Shown: positions 51,531 to 60,820 of the stretch, one piece after another
Numbering within the stretch: position 1 is the first letter of the stretch
How the letters are laid out: each line of letters begins with the position of its first letter
Assembly: GCF_016907385.1 (NCBI RefSeq)
Contig: NZ_JAFBBU010000001.1
Location: 1,178,001 to 1,242,000, forward strand
DNA length: 64,000 nucleotides
Reading direction: 5' to 3'
Source: Subtercola frigoramans
GTDB lineage: Bacteria > Actinomycetota > Actinomycetes > Actinomycetales > Microbacteriaceae
Notes under the pieces: model-generated
The model's input: only the letters and a program-made list of their open reading frames with translations
What the model was told of the DNA's origin: nothing
Databases searched by the model: none
Position numbers and translations under genes: made by a program

Positions 51531-53165
51531 TCAGCCGCGACGGCGCTTCGCCTTGTCGAAGTCGCGGGTGAGGCCGGTGCCCACGAGGATGCCGAGGGCG
51601 ATGGAGAACAACGAGAGCGCCGTCGTCACGAGAGTGGAGACGCTGGCTGCAGCCCCGCTCACAGCCGTCTGCGCAGCGGCCTCGTTGATCCCGATGAATC
51701 CCAGGGCGCCGGGCACCAGCAGCCAGAACGAGGCCAGCATCATGACGGTCGCGGGCGGCGCCGTTCTGAATTGAGCGAAGAAGCGGCTGAGCGGCACGAC
51801 GACGAGAGCTCCGACGAACCCTGCCAGCTCGGGCCCGATGACGATGGCGCCGAGGGCCTGGGCACCATACGATGCGAACAGCGCAACCACGATCCAGAGC
51901 AGTGCGCGGGGAGGTGCTGAGAGAAAGAGCAGGAAGCCCACCGCGACGAAGGCTACGCCCACCAGTGGTGCCCACCAGCCGAGGGTCTGGCCCGTCGTCG
52001 TCACGGTGACGTTGCCTGTCACCGTGAGACCGGCGATGACTCCGAATGCAAGCAGGAGCAACTGCGCCACACCGTAGACGATCCGACTCGCCCCGGCGAT
52101 GATCTGATTGCTGGTGAGCTCGATCGACGCAACCGTGAGTGTGAGCCCCGGCAGAAAACTCACCAGCGCCGGGGCGATGAGCTTCAGTGGGTCGTCGCCG
52201 ACGGCATTTGCGAGAAAGAGAGAGGTGACGACGGTGACGATGAACGCCGCGAACACCGGCATCGCGCTCGCCACTGTGGGCAGGCGTCGGCCGAGCAACA
52301 GCAGCACACCAACCAGCGCACCCAGTAGAACGTAGGCAGGCAGTGCGGCGACGGTGGGATTCAGCGTCAGCCCGAAACCGAGACAGAGCACGGTGTGGCC
52401 CAGCACGGTCATCCATGGCCCGAAGCGCGGCGGCGCTGCCCTGATCGCGGCGAGACGGTCGAGCGCATCGTCGGGATTCAGAGTGCCTCTGCGTGCATCG
52501 TTCACGAGCCGCTCGATCGCTGCGGCCTGGTCGAGCCGGATCGAAACCGTCGAGACGGTGTCGAGGTCGGTGCGGCCCGCGCGGGCGATCCCCGGCTCGC
52601 CGGGTCTGGGCGCACCTGGTCTGGGCACACCAGCACCAGAACCGGGACCGCGCTGGTGGCGCGAATCGGTGTGGCCGAGCACGATGCGTTGCGCCCCGGT
52701 CTCGAGCGAGATCGACCCCGTCACCGGGCTTTCGCCGGGTCCGGCGATGGCATCGAGCTGCAGGATGACCATGGTGGGCAAGACGGCGATCCGGATGCCC
52801 GTCAGCTTGTAGGTCGCGGCGATCTCGTACAGCGTCGATTCGACGTCGTTGGTGGCCTGGCTCGACGCGAGCATCGCCACTCCGAGAGTGCGGAGCATTG
52901 TGAGGATCGCTGTGTCCTTCGTCGCCGCTGCGATCTCGGCCGCATCCGGGTCGAGGGGAACCGGCGGTTTCAGTGTCTTGCCGAGGAGTCTTCTGGCTGA
53001 GCTGCTGGCGGAGTGCCATGCTCGGCGAGGGTCGCTGTGTCGCGTTGCGGGTTGCGGCGTGGGCTCCGGTCGAGGTTCGAGCGCAGAATCGAGCGCAGAA
53101 TCGAGCTCAGAATCGAGCCGGGACTCGCCCTGTGGCTCGGGTTGGTGTTCAATTCGACCGGGCAT
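51531..53165 (-). CDS. Threonine/serine exporter family protein (ThrE)
   Basis: A 544-residue protein with the ThrE arrangement: an N-terminal soluble domain with A-S-S-Q-A-T-N-D-V-E and T-G-S-I-S-L-E-T-G-A (~130 residues after a disordered tail), then ten helices in two sets (the ThrE and ThrE_2 halves: F-G-L-T-L-N-P, L-P-G-L-T-L-T-V-A-S-I-E, V-P-L-S-R, L-L-V-P-G-A-L-G-F-I-G). It should export threonine and serine using the proton gradient. The N-terminus contains L-D-S-E-L-D-S-A-L 12-bp repeats, and a Gly/Pro repeat lies in the soluble domain. It begins 9 nt after the dienelactone hydrolase stop, on the same transcript. Confidence 0.85.
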   Translation of the reverse strand: MPGRIEHQPEPQGESRLDSELDSALDSALEPRPEPTPQPATRHSDPRRAWHSASSSARRLLGKTLKPPVPLDPDAAEIAAATKDTAILTMLRTLGVAMLASSQATNDVESTLYEIAATYKLTGIRIAVLPTMVILQLDAIAGPGESPVTGSISLETGAQRIVLGHTDSRHQRGPGSGAGVPRPGAPRPGEPGIARAGRTDLDTVSTVSIRLDQAAAIERLVNDARRGTLNPDDALDRLAAIRAAPPRFGPWMTVLGHTVLCLGFGLTLNPTVAALPAYVLLGALVGVLLLLGRRLPTVASAMPVFAAFIVTVVTSLFLANAVGDDPLKLIAPALVSFLPGLTLTVASIELTSNQIIAGASRIVYGVAQLLLLAFGVIAGLTVTGNVTVTTTGQTLGWWAPLVGVAFVAVGFLLFLSAPPRALLWIVVALFASYGAQALGAIVIGPELAGFVGALVVVPLSRFFAQFRTAPPATVMMLASFWLLVPGALGFIGINEAAAQTAVSGAAASVSTLVTTALSLFSIALGILVGTGLTRDFDKAKRRRG

Positions 53166-53174
53166 CGCGGCGCT

Positions 53175-53996
53175 TCACATTGCGGGGGAGGTGTCAGCCG
53201 GGGAGATGTCAGCAGGGAGATGTGAAGCGAAGAACTCCAGGCTCCTCACCCAGGAGTCGGCGGCCGGCCCTTCACGGTAGGCAGCCGGGTTCGAGTCGTT
53301 GAAGAACGCATGTGCGGCACCGGGGTAACTGACGGCCTCGAAATCCACACCGGATTCCCTCATCTGCGTGGAGAGCGCTGGCACCGCGGAGAACAGCGTG
53401 TGGTCGTCTTCGCCGACGAAATAGAGCACTGGGCAGTCGATCTCTCTGAGCAGTTCGTTGGTGAAGTTGGCGTAACCGTAGAACGGCACGGATGCCCGGA
53501 CCCTCGAATCGGCGACCGCGAGACTGAACGCGTAGCTGCCTCCGAAGCAGAAGCCGGTGACGCCGACCCGGCCGTCGACGCCCTGCAGTGCTTCGAGGTA
53601 GTCGACACACTGGACGAGCTTTGTGATGGCCGAGGCGGCGAACTCCGGAACAGCGACGGGGGCCATCAGCTCACGCAGTCGTGGCTGGGCCGCAGTGCGC
53701 ACCTCGGGGTCTTCTGCGAACAACTGCTGCTGCAGCACGGAGGCGTCTTCGGCGCTCACCGCCAGGGCGCCCATCAGGTCGGGAGCCAGCGCGATGTAGC
53801 CTTCGGCGGCATAGCGATCGGCGATGCTTTCGATGTGATCGACGAGACCCCAGACCTCGTGGATGACGATGACCGCGCCCTTGATCTGGGTGGCAGGGAG
53901 GTCTGGAGACGCGAGGTACGCTTCGAAGTACTCGCCGGGTGAACCCAGCTGCACTCGCTTGCTTGTTGAGTTGCCAATGATGGGGCTGCTACTCAC
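53175..53996 (-). CDS. Dienelactone hydrolase family protein
   Basis: A 273-residue alpha/beta hydrolase. The nucleophile elbow is G-F-C-F-G-G-S (the Cys nucleophile of DLHs), preceded by V-I-V-I-H-E-V-W-G-L and followed by F-V-G-E-D-D-H-T and G-A-A-H-A-F-F-N, the Asp and His. It hydrolyses lactone or ester bonds in the cytosol; the carboxymethylenebutenolide context of aromatic breakdown is not visible here. The GTG start at 53996 has CGAGAAGTTCC upstream, with no clear ribosome binding site. Upstream (53997-54109) is a 12-bp repeat (ATGTCTCTGCTG) and no gene. Confidence 0.88.
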   Translation of the reverse strand: MSSSPIIGNSTSKRVQLGSPGEYFEAYLASPDLPATQIKGAVIVIHEVWGLVDHIESIADRYAAEGYIALAPDLMGALAVSAEDASVLQQQLFAEDPEVRTAAQPRLRELMAPVAVPEFAASAITKLVQCVDYLEALQGVDGRVGVTGFCFGGSYAFSLAVADSRVRASVPFYGYANFTNELLREIDCPVLYFVGEDDHTLFSAVPALSTQMRESGVDFEAVSYPGAAHAFFNDSNPAAYREGPAADSWVRSLEFFASHLPADISPADTSPAM

Positions 53997-54049
53997 GGAA
54001 CTTCTCGATTCTGCGTTCAGAGTGGGTGTTCGCCCTTACATTCTGACCC

Positions 54050-54090
54050 ATATGTCTCTGCTGATGTCTCTGCTGATGTCTCTGCTGACC
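54050..54090. repeat. 12-bp tandem repeat between the dienelactone hydrolase and ABC operons
   Basis: ATGTCTCTGCTG repeats at 54051, 54063 and 54075 and is followed by GACCCGTACGGGT, whose last 12 bases form a perfect palindrome (54088-54099). It lies upstream of the dienelactone hydrolase start and downstream of the ABC ATPase stop. Confidence 0.85.
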
Positions 54091-54109
54091 CGTACGGGTA
54101 TGCCGCCCG

Positions 54110-55894
54110 CTACTCGGCTGCGCGCAGGGCTCGCAGGGCATCCCGCCGCTTTGCCTGCTCGATCGGGTCGGGAACGGGCAGTGACGCGAGGAGGCGCTGG
54201 GTGTAGGGATGCTGGGGGGCACCGAGTACCTCGGCGCCTGTTCCCTCTTCGACCAGCTTGCCCTTGTAGAGCACGGCGATCCGGTCGGCGAGCAGGTCGA
54301 CAACGGCGAGGTCGTGGCTGATGAACAGTGCGGCGAACCCGAATTCGCGTTGCAGTTCGGCGAAGAGCTCGAGCACCCTGGCCTGCACGGAGACATCGAG
54401 CGCAGACGTGGGCTCGTCGGCGATCAGGAGGGTCGGTTCAAGGGCCAGGGCGCGGGCGAGGCTGGCGCGCTGGCGCTGGCCGCCGCTCAGCTCGTGCGGG
54501 TAGCGGTCACCGAAGGCCTTCGGCAACTGCACGGCCTCGAGGAGCTCGTCGACACGTCTGCGGGCATCGCCCGGGTTGCGTGCGACGCCGTGCACGATCA
54601 ACGGTTCTGCGACGCACTCGGCGATGGTGAGCAGCGGGTTGAAGCTCGACGCCGGGTCCTGAAAGACAAACCCGATGTCGCGCCGTGACTTCTTGAACGT
54701 TCGTTCGCGAACGCCGTTCATCTCGTGTCCCAGCACGGTGAGTGACCCACCGGTGACCCGGGTGAGACCGGCTATCGCGCGGCCGATGGTGGTCTTTCCC
54801 GATCCGCTCTCGCCGACCAGGCCGAGCACTTCGCCCGCACGGATCTCGAAACTGACGCCGTCGACGGCGACGAATCCGCCTCGACCGAGCCGGCCGGGGT
54901 ACTGGATGCCGAGCTGGTCTGCAACCACGACAGGGGTGGCATCCTGCCAATCTGCCAGGCGGGCAGAGGCGCGTTCTGCGGTCTGCAGGGCTCCCTGGCC
55001 GACGTGGGGAACCGACGCCAACAGGGATTTCGTGTACTCGTTCTTCGGGTTCGAGAACAACGTCACAGCGTCGGCCTCTTCGACGACTCTGCCCTGGTAC
55101 ATGACCGCTACGCGGTCGGCGAGGTCGGCCACGACGCCCATGTTGTGAGTGATCAGCACGATGGCGGTGCCGAACTCGTCCCGGCATCGACGCAGGAGGT
55201 CGAGGATCTCGGCCTGCACCGTCACATCCAGGGCCGTTGTCGGTTCATCGGCGACGATGAGCCCCGGGTCGAGAACAAGGGCCTGCGCGATGACGACGCG
55301 CTGCTTCTGGCCGCCCGAGAACTGGTGCGGGTAGTAGTTCACCCTCGTATCGGGGTCGGGTATTCCGACCCGACCGAGAATCTCGATGGCCTTCGCCTTC
55401 GCCTCGGCGCGTGAGTACTTTCCGTGCGCGCGAAGCCCCTCGGCGATCTGCCAGCCGACGGTGTAGACGGGGTTGAGCGCCGTCGATGGCTCTTGGAAGA
55501 CCATCGCGGCGTCAGAGCCACGGATGCCCCGCAGCTGTTTCTTCGACAGCGAGATCACGTCGTTCGTGACAGTGTCCCGATTGGCGTTGCCGCCGCGCCT
55601 GGCAAGAATTACGGCACCGCGCGCAGTCGCGGTCTCGGGGAGGAGGCCGAGGATCGTCTTCGCCGTGACGGTCTTGCCGGAGCCGCTCTCTCCGACGATC
55701 GCGAGCACCTCGCCGGCTGCGACCGAGAGACTCACTCCGTCGACGGCTTTGATGGCACCGGCGTCGGTTGCGAAGGAGACCTCGAGGTTGCGGATGTCGA
55801 CGACAGGCCGGTTGTCGCCTGGCCCTGCCTCACGATTCTGATTCTGATTCCGATTCTGATTCTGATTCTGGTTCTGGAGATCCCGCGCATTCAT
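54110..55894 (-). CDS. Fused peptide ABC transporter ATPase (OppD-OppF/DppD-DppF)
   Basis: A 594-residue protein with two complete ABC domains. Each has Walker A G-E-S-G-S-G-K-T, a signature (S-G-G-Q-K-Q-R-V in the first, S-G-G-Q-R-Q-R-A in the second) and Walker B D-E-P-T-(T/S)-A-L-D. The first half continues with the OppD-type loop R-D-E-F-G and H-N-M-G-V. The N-terminus reads Q-N-Q-N-Q-N-R-N-Q, encoded by a 6-bp repeat before the first strand. It energises the oligopeptide importer with the DppB/DppC permeases; its ATG overlaps the permease stop (ATGA). Confidence 0.92.
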   Translation of the reverse strand: MNARDLQNQNQNQNRNQNQNREAGPGDNRPVVDIRNLEVSFATDAGAIKAVDGVSLSVAAGEVLAIVGESGSGKTVTAKTILGLLPETATARGAVILARRGGNANRDTVTNDVISLSKKQLRGIRGSDAAMVFQEPSTALNPVYTVGWQIAEGLRAHGKYSRAEAKAKAIEILGRVGIPDPDTRVNYYPHQFSGGQKQRVVIAQALVLDPGLIVADEPTTALDVTVQAEILDLLRRCRDEFGTAIVLITHNMGVVADLADRVAVMYQGRVVEEADAVTLFSNPKNEYTKSLLASVPHVGQGALQTAERASARLADWQDATPVVVADQLGIQYPGRLGRGGFVAVDGVSFEIRAGEVLGLVGESGSGKTTIGRAIAGLTRVTGGSLTVLGHEMNGVRERTFKKSRRDIGFVFQDPASSFNPLLTIAECVAEPLIVHGVARNPGDARRRVDELLEAVQLPKAFGDRYPHELSGGQRQRASLARALALEPTLLIADEPTSALDVSVQARVLELFAELQREFGFAALFISHDLAVVDLLADRIAVLYKGKLVEEGTGAEVLGAPQHPYTQRLLASLPVPDPIEQAKRRDALRALRAAE

Positions 55895-56961
55895 GATTTC
55901 CGCCCACCTTCTGTGTGAACGGCTTCGGCGCTGTCATCGAACAGCGCTCCACCTTCGAGCCCGCCCAGCCCGCCTGGGCCCGCATCGAGCGAACCTCCGG
56001 GAACCACGGAGGTCTGGGCGACGTCGCCGGCGGCAGCGGCCACGGCGCGGCGACCGCGGAGGCGCGGGTCGGCCAGGTCGTTCAGGCTCTCGCCAACGAG
56101 CGTGACGCCGAGCACCGACAGCACGATGGCAAGCCCTGGGAACACGGCGGTCCACCAGATGCCGCTCGTCACATCCGAGAGTGACTTGTTGAGGTCGTAA
56201 CCCCATTCTGCGGCAGAAGTCGGTTCGATTCCGAAGCCGAGAAAGCCGAGCCCCGCGAGTGTGAGAACGGCTTCAGAGGCGTTGAGCGTGAAGATGAGTG
56301 GAAGCGTCCTGGTGGAGTTGCGGAGTACGTGCCGCACCATGATGCGTGTGTTCGAAGCGCCCATGACCTTGGCCGATTCGACAAATGCCTCGCCCTTGAT
56401 GCGCACCGTCTCCGCGCGGATCACCCGGAAGTACTGCGGAATGTAGACGACGGTGATCGAGATGGCGGCGGCGAGAATACCGCCGTACAGGCTCGACTGG
56501 CCCCCGGAGATCACGATCGACATGACGATCGCGAGCAGCAGCGACGGGAAAGCGTAGATCGCGTCTGCCAGAACGACGAGGATCCGGTCGAGCCAGCCGC
56601 CGAAATACCCGGAAACGAGTCCCAGAAGCACTCCGGCGAAGATCGAGAGGATGACCGCGACCACCATCACCTCGAGCGCCGTCTGTGCTCCCCAGATGAC
56701 CCGGGAGAACACGTCGTAGCCGCCGACCGTCGTGCCCCAGATGTGCTCGGGGCTCGGGGGCAGCTGGGCGCCGAAGGGGCCGTCCGGGCCCCTCAGCTGT
56801 GCGAAACCGTAGGGGGCTATCCATTGGGCGAACACGGCGCACACGATGAAGACTGCCGTGAGAATCAGGCCGGCGACGAGCATCCCTCGCTGCAGGCCGA
56901 CGCTCTGCCGGAGCTGGTGCACGACGGGTAGGCCTGAGAAGAGGCGTTTGCTGGCAGCCAT
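55891..56961 (-). CDS. Peptide ABC transporter permease (DppC-type)
   Basis: A 356-residue permease with six helices: N-terminal A-P-Y-G-F-A-Q-L-R-G-P-D-G-P-F-G and G-T-T-V-G-G-Y-D-V-F-S-R-V-I-W-G are the DppC/OppC text, and the EAA loop near G-A-S-N-T-R-I-M-V-R-H-V-L contacts the ATPase. A cytoplasmic tail of ~45 residues, Gly/Ala-rich, follows the last helix. It starts 1 nt after the DppB gene and overlaps the fused ATPase gene. Confidence 0.9.
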   Translation of the reverse strand: MAASKRLFSGLPVVHQLRQSVGLQRGMLVAGLILTAVFIVCAVFAQWIAPYGFAQLRGPDGPFGAQLPPSPEHIWGTTVGGYDVFSRVIWGAQTALEVMVVAVILSIFAGVLLGLVSGYFGGWLDRILVVLADAIYAFPSLLLAIVMSIVISGGQSSLYGGILAAAISITVVYIPQYFRVIRAETVRIKGEAFVESAKVMGASNTRIMVRHVLRNSTRTLPLIFTLNASEAVLTLAGLGFLGFGIEPTSAAEWGYDLNKSLSDVTSGIWWTAVFPGLAIVLSVLGVTLVGESLNDLADPRLRGRRAVAAAAGDVAQTSVVPGGSLDAGPGGLGGLEGGALFDDSAEAVHTEGGRKS

Positions 56962-56962
56962 G

Positions 56963-58135
56963 TCAGTACCTCACTCTCGGGTCGATCAGCGCGGCGATGA
57001 CGTCGACGATGAAGTTGGTCAGCGCGACGATCACCGCCAGCAGGGCGACGATGCCCTGCACTGCGACGAAGTCGCGAGCCGCGAGGTACTGGGCGAGCTG
57101 GAAGCCGAGGCCCTTCCATTCGAAGGTCGACTCGGTGAGCACGGCACCGCCGAGCAGCAGGGCGATCTGCAGCCCGATCACGGTGATGATCGGGATCAGT
57201 GCCGGCTTGTAGGCGTGCTTTCGCACGAGCCGGTATTCGCTCACACCCCGGGAGCGGGCCGCGTCGACGTAGTCGGTCGAGAGGGTTCCGATGACGTTGG
57301 TGCGAACCAGCCTCAGAAAGATGCCCGCCGTGAGGAGCCCGAGGGTGATGGCGGGCAGCACGGCGTGGCTCAGAACGTCAGCGATGACGGCCGGGTCGCC
57401 GGTCTGAAAGGCATCGATCAGGTAGATACCCGTCTTGGTGGGCAGGAACTGCATCGCAAGCTCTGAGCTGGTGGATGCCCGGCCGGCCACCGGCAGAACA
57501 TTCAGCCACACCGAGAACACCAGCTTCAGAAGAATGCCCGCGAAGAACACCGGCGTTGCGTAGCAGAGGATGGCGAAGACGCGGAGCGCGGCGTCTTGCC
57601 CCTTGTCTCGGTGATAGGCCGCGAGCATTCCGAGGGGAATGCCGACGATGAAGGCGACGATGAGGGCGTAGAACGCCAGCTCGAGGGTGGCGACGCCGTA
57701 GGTCAGAAGAATTGTCGTTATCGGCCGGTTGTCGCTGATGCTCGTGCCGAAGTTGCCGGTGACGATCTGACCGAGATATTCGAAGTACTGCACCAGGATG
57801 GGCCGGTCATAGCCCGCAGCGTGGATCCGCTCCTGGAGCTGCGCGCCGCTCAGTCTGCCGCCGAGCGCGGCCGTGATCGGGTCGCCTGTCGAGCGCATCA
57901 GGAAGAAGACCAGTGTGACGAGAATGAAGATGGTCGGGATGATCAGCAGGAACCGTACGACGATGTAGCGGCCGAGCCCGCCACCCGCCGACTTGGACCG
58001 CGGGCTGACGGCCGAGGTGCCGGGCGTGGGTGAGCCGGGTGACTCAGGACCCATGGTCGATATCGTCGCTGTCATCGGTGCCAATCGGGGATCGGGAATT
58101 CGGGTTCGGGTTCTCGTTCGGGTCTGACTGATCAT
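56963..58135 (-). CDS. Peptide ABC transporter permease (DppB-type)
   Basis: A ~390-residue permease: six helices with G-T-S-I-S-D-N-R-P-I (periplasmic loop), L-E-L-A-F-Y-A-L-I and the EAA loop A-R-S-R-G-V-S-E-Y-R-L-V-R-K-H-A. The N-terminal ~65 residues are disordered, with a T-R-T-R-T-R repeat (6-bp units) and Pro/Ser text. The start is uncertain: an earlier GTG (58171) overlaps the hairpin at 58142-58169 and is unlikely; the ATG at 58135 and a later one at 58075 are both possible, none with a good ribosome binding site. The gap to the binding-protein gene contains a terminator-like hairpin. Confidence 0.85.
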   Translation of the reverse strand: MISQTRTRTRTRIPDPRLAPMTATISTMGPESPGSPTPGTSAVSPRSKSAGGGLGRYIVVRFLLIIPTIFILVTLVFFLMRSTGDPITAALGGRLSGAQLQERIHAAGYDRPILVQYFEYLGQIVTGNFGTSISDNRPITTILLTYGVATLELAFYALIVAFIVGIPLGMLAAYHRDKGQDAALRVFAILCYATPVFFAGILLKLVFSVWLNVLPVAGRASTSSELAMQFLPTKTGIYLIDAFQTGDPAVIADVLSHAVLPAITLGLLTAGIFLRLVRTNVIGTLSTDYVDAARSRGVSEYRLVRKHAYKPALIPIITVIGLQIALLLGGAVLTESTFEWKGLGFQLAQYLAARDFVAVQGIVALLAVIVALTNFIVDVIAALIDPRVRY

Positions 58136-58141
58136 GCTCGT

Positions 58142-58169
58142 GGGGCGACCCGACGAATCGGGCCGCCCC
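58142..58169 (-). terminator. Hairpin between the binding-protein gene and the permease genes
   Basis: GGGGCG-A-CCCG ... CGGG-C-CGCCCC: an 11-bp stem with one mismatch and a 6-nt loop, 33 nt after the stop of the substrate-binding-protein gene and just upstream of the dppB-type start. Such hairpins often let the abundant binding-protein message accumulate while reducing read-through to the permeases. Confidence 0.65.
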
Positions 58170-58202
58170 ACTCACACCAGACGGTTGTAGCCAGGCTTCA
58201 AC

Positions 58203-59879
58203 TCAGCCCTTGGAGAGGGCGCCGTAACGGAACTTGAACGAGGCGTCGAGCGTGTCGGAGGTTCCGTTCACGGTCGAGCCGACGACGGCAACCTGCGAGC
58301 CCTGCAGGAACGGGATCGTGGACAGGTCGGCCGCAACCTTGGCCTGGATGTCTTCGATCTCCGAGGTGCGCTTGGCCTGGTCGGTCTCGCCGACCTGCTG
58401 GATGATCTCGTCCTGCACCGCGGTGTTGTCGTAGTGGTTGGCAAGGAAGTTGTCCTTCGAGAAGAACGGCGTCAGGTAGTTGTCTGCGTCGGAGTAGTCG
58501 GGGAACCAGCCGAGCTGGTACGCCGGGTACAGGTCTTTGACGCGGTCCTTCGAGTACTGCACGTAGTCCGTGGACTGGAGGTTCACGGTGAAGAGACCGC
58601 TCGATTCGAGCTGGTCCTTGATGAGTGCGTACTCGTCACCGGACGACGGGCCATAGTGCTCGGTGGCGTACTGCAGGTTTAGGGTCACCTTGCCGGTGAC
58701 TCCGGCGGCAGCGAGGGTCGACTTCGCCTTGTCTGCGCTCGGTTTGCCGCTGCCGTCTCCGTAGAGCCCCTTCAGAACGTCGGTCGCACCCGTGAGCCCG
58801 GCGGGAACGTACGAGTAGAGCGGCGTGTAGGTGCCCTTGTAGACCTGCGTGGCGATCGCATCCCTGTCGATGAGGTCGGCGACGGCCTGGCGAACGGCAA
58901 GAGCCTTCGCAGGATCGGCTTCTGCTGTGGTCGAACCGAAGGGCTGCGTGTTGAAGTTGAAGACGATGTACCGGATCTCGCCGCCGGGGCCGTCGACGAC
59001 CTTGACCTTGGTGTTCTTCTTGAGGTCGTCGATGTCGGTGGCAGACAGACTGCGGAACGCCACGTCGATGTTGTTCTGTTGCACGTCGAGCTTGAGGTTC
59101 GCCGACTCTGCGTAGTACTTGACGTTGACCGTGGCTGTCTTGGCTGCGCCGAGCAGGCCCTGGTAGTTGGGGTTCGCCTTGTACTGGATGGTGTTGTTGA
59201 AGTCGTAACTCGAGATCACGTACTGGCCTGCGAAGGCGTTTCCCTTGACGATGTCCTGGTCGTTGGTGAGCGCGGTGGGGGAGAAGACCTGCTCGTCGAC
59301 GATGGGGCCAGCCGGGCTCGAGAGCACCTGGGCGAAGGTCTGGTCGTTGGGCTGCTTCAGGGTGAAGACGACGGTCGTGGCATCCGGTGCCGCAGTGCTT
59401 TCGAGGTTGCCGAGCAGCGAGGAGGGGCCGTTCGCATCGGCGATGGCGAGCTGGCGGTCGAAGCTGAACTTGACGTCAGACGAGGTGAGGTCGTCGCCGT
59501 TGGCGAACTTCAAACCAGTCTTGAGCTTGACGGTGTACTCCGTCGGCGACGTGAAGGTGGCCGATTCTGCGATGTCGGGTTTCACATCGGGGCTGCCGTA
59601 GGGGCTGTTCATGAGGAAGGGAAAGACCTGGTTCATGACGGCGAATGAGCCGTTGTCGTACGAACCTGCCGGATCGAGCGTGGTGATCTTGTCGGTGGTG
59701 CCGATGGTGATGGCGCTCGCCGTCGCTCCCGACGTGGTGGTCGAACCGCCGGAGCAGCCGGCAAGCACGAAGGCCGACGCAGCGAGAGCCGCGGTCACGC
59801 CGATCAGTCGTGTGCGGGCCAGTTGTGTGCGGGCCAGTCGTGTGCGGGCCAGTGATGCGCGATTCAGCGATGAAGGCAT
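58203..59879 (-). CDS. Peptide ABC transporter substrate-binding lipoprotein (family 5)
   Basis: A 558-residue secreted lipoprotein: lipobox L-A-G-C-S-G-G at about residue 41, then the family 5 (DppA/OppA) fold with P-D-I-A-E-S-A-T-F, T-S-S-D-V-K-F-S-F-D-R, the D-L-I-D-R-D-A-I-A and Y-L-T-P-F-F segments. It binds peptides or opines outside the membrane and delivers them to the permeases. The ATG at 59879 has an AG-rich ribosome binding site; an upstream frame would add 78 residues of non-family text. The n-region of the signal peptide is L-A-R-T-(R/Q) pentapeptides encoded by 15-bp repeats. Confidence 0.92.
   Translation of the reverse strand: MPSSLNRASLARTRLARTQLARTRLIGVTAALAASAFVLAGCSGGSTTTSGATASAITIGTTDKITTLDPAGSYDNGSFAVMNQVFPFLMNSPYGSPDVKPDIAESATFTSPTEYTVKLKTGLKFANGDDLTSSDVKFSFDRQLAIADANGPSSLLGNLESTAAPDATTVVFTLKQPNDQTFAQVLSSPAGPIVDEQVFSPTALTNDQDIVKGNAFAGQYVISSYDFNNTIQYKANPNYQGLLGAAKTATVNVKYYAESANLKLDVQQNNIDVAFRSLSATDIDDLKKNTKVKVVDGPGGEIRYIVFNFNTQPFGSTTAEADPAKALAVRQAVADLIDRDAIATQVYKGTYTPLYSYVPAGLTGATDVLKGLYGDGSGKPSADKAKSTLAAAGVTGKVTLNLQYATEHYGPSSGDEYALIKDQLESSGLFTVNLQSTDYVQYSKDRVKDLYPAYQLGWFPDYSDADNYLTPFFSKDNFLANHYDNTAVQDEIIQQVGETDQAKRTSEIEDIQAKVAADLSTIPFLQGSQVAVVGSTVNGTSDTLDASFKFRYGALSKG
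59808..59867 (-). repeat. 15-bp tandem repeat in the signal peptide of the binding protein, 4 units
   Basis: Units at 59808, 59823, 59838 (T(C/T)GTGTGCGGGCCAG, three near-identical) and a diverged one at 59853. They encode the basic L-A-R-T-R repeats of the n-region. Confidence 0.92.
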
Positions 59880-60080
59880 AGGCGTGACTCTTTCTCTGGG
59901 AGGTGCTGGGAGTGGTTGCTGTGTATCAAGTCTTAACACACCCAGAAAGTGCCTCTGATCCAGACGCGGGAATCCTTGGCGTGACGCAACAGATTGGCCG
60001 TGAATTGCTTTCAGATGAAGCAAAAGTCCGGCTTGAATTCTTTCGGGCGGCGGAATCTGCAGATGTGGTGGCCTTAACGC

Positions 60081-60117
60081 ACAGATGGCCCACCCGCGAG
60101 GCGGGGAGGCCATCTGT
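60081..60117 (-). terminator. Strong hairpin downstream of the lipoprotein gene
   Basis: ACAGATGGCC (60081-60090) pairs perfectly with GGCCATCTGT (60108-60117); the 17-nt interior can pair further (CCCGC with GCGGG). It lies 29 nt after the stop codon of the minus-strand lipoprotein gene. No T-run. The remaining 59900-60080 stretch has no gene. Confidence 0.7.
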
Positions 60118-60145
60118 GAATGCTGCGAATGAAGCGAGAAGCGAA

Positions 60146-60820
60146 CTACTTGGTGTTGACCGTGATCTTGGCGACTCCGACGAGGAGGCCTTCCTTGACG
60201 GCGGTGGTGTTGTAGGTCTTGTTCAGCAGGGCAGCAGCATCAGCGGAGATGTGAACCGTGGTGCCCTCGAGGATGGCCGTGTTGTTCGGGCCGGTCTGCA
60301 GGGGCTTCAGCGTCGAACCGTCGAGGTCGAAGAGGAAGGCCTGCTTGACGACGGAAGCGCCGTTGGCTGACACATCACCGTAGAGCTTCGAGGTGCCCGG
60401 GTCGATGGTGAAGTTGGTCAGGTCGACCTCGGTGCCGCCGGCGGAGAGGCTGAGGCCCGAACCCTCGTGCTTGATGCTGCCCTGGACGTACGGGCGGTAG
60501 GACTGCGACGGGTCGTAGTACTTCACGTTGCCACCGGTGATCGGGAAGGCGAGCACGCCGGCGCTGGAGAGCGTTGCGGTTCCCACCACGCCCGGCGTGA
60601 GGCCGAGTGTCTTGAGGGCTGCGAGGAAGCCTGCGTCAACGGTGACCTCGGTGTCGACACCGCTGAGGGCGGGAATCGAGGCGACCGGGGTGGGCGTCGA
60701 CGACGTCGATGCGGCCGGCGAGGAGCTGGTCGTGCTCGAGGTTGACGAGCAGGCGGCGAGCGAGAAGGCGAGTGCGCCGGTTGCGGCGACGGCCAGAACA
60801 GCGGTGGTGAGCTTGCGCAT
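60146..60820 (-). CDS. Predicted secreted lipoprotein, HtaA-like beta-rich domain (weak)
   Basis: A 224-residue protein: signal peptide with lipobox (L-A-A-C-S-S) at about residue 23, a Ser/Thr/Pro linker of ~25 residues, and a ~170-residue beta-rich domain with V-Q-G-S-I-K-H-E-G-S-G-L-S-L and F-T-I-D-P-G-T-S-K-L-Y-G-D-V. The alternating G-S/I-H/D-P text faintly resembles heme-binding HtaA domains, but key residues cannot be assigned. The ATG at 60820 has GGAA 8 nt upstream and removes a 21-residue non-signal extension. It lies 140 nt downstream of a strong hairpin shared with the ABC region. Confidence 0.7.
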   Translation of the reverse strand: MRKLTTAVLAVAATGALAFSLAACSSTSSTTSSSPAASTSSTPTPVASIPALSGVDTEVTVDAGFLAALKTLGLTPGVVGTATLSSAGVLAFPITGGNVKYYDPSQSYRPYVQGSIKHEGSGLSLSAGGTEVDLTNFTIDPGTSKLYGDVSANGASVVKQAFLFDLDGSTLKPLQTGPNNTAILEGTTVHISADAAALLNKTYNTTAVKEGLLVGVAKITVNTK

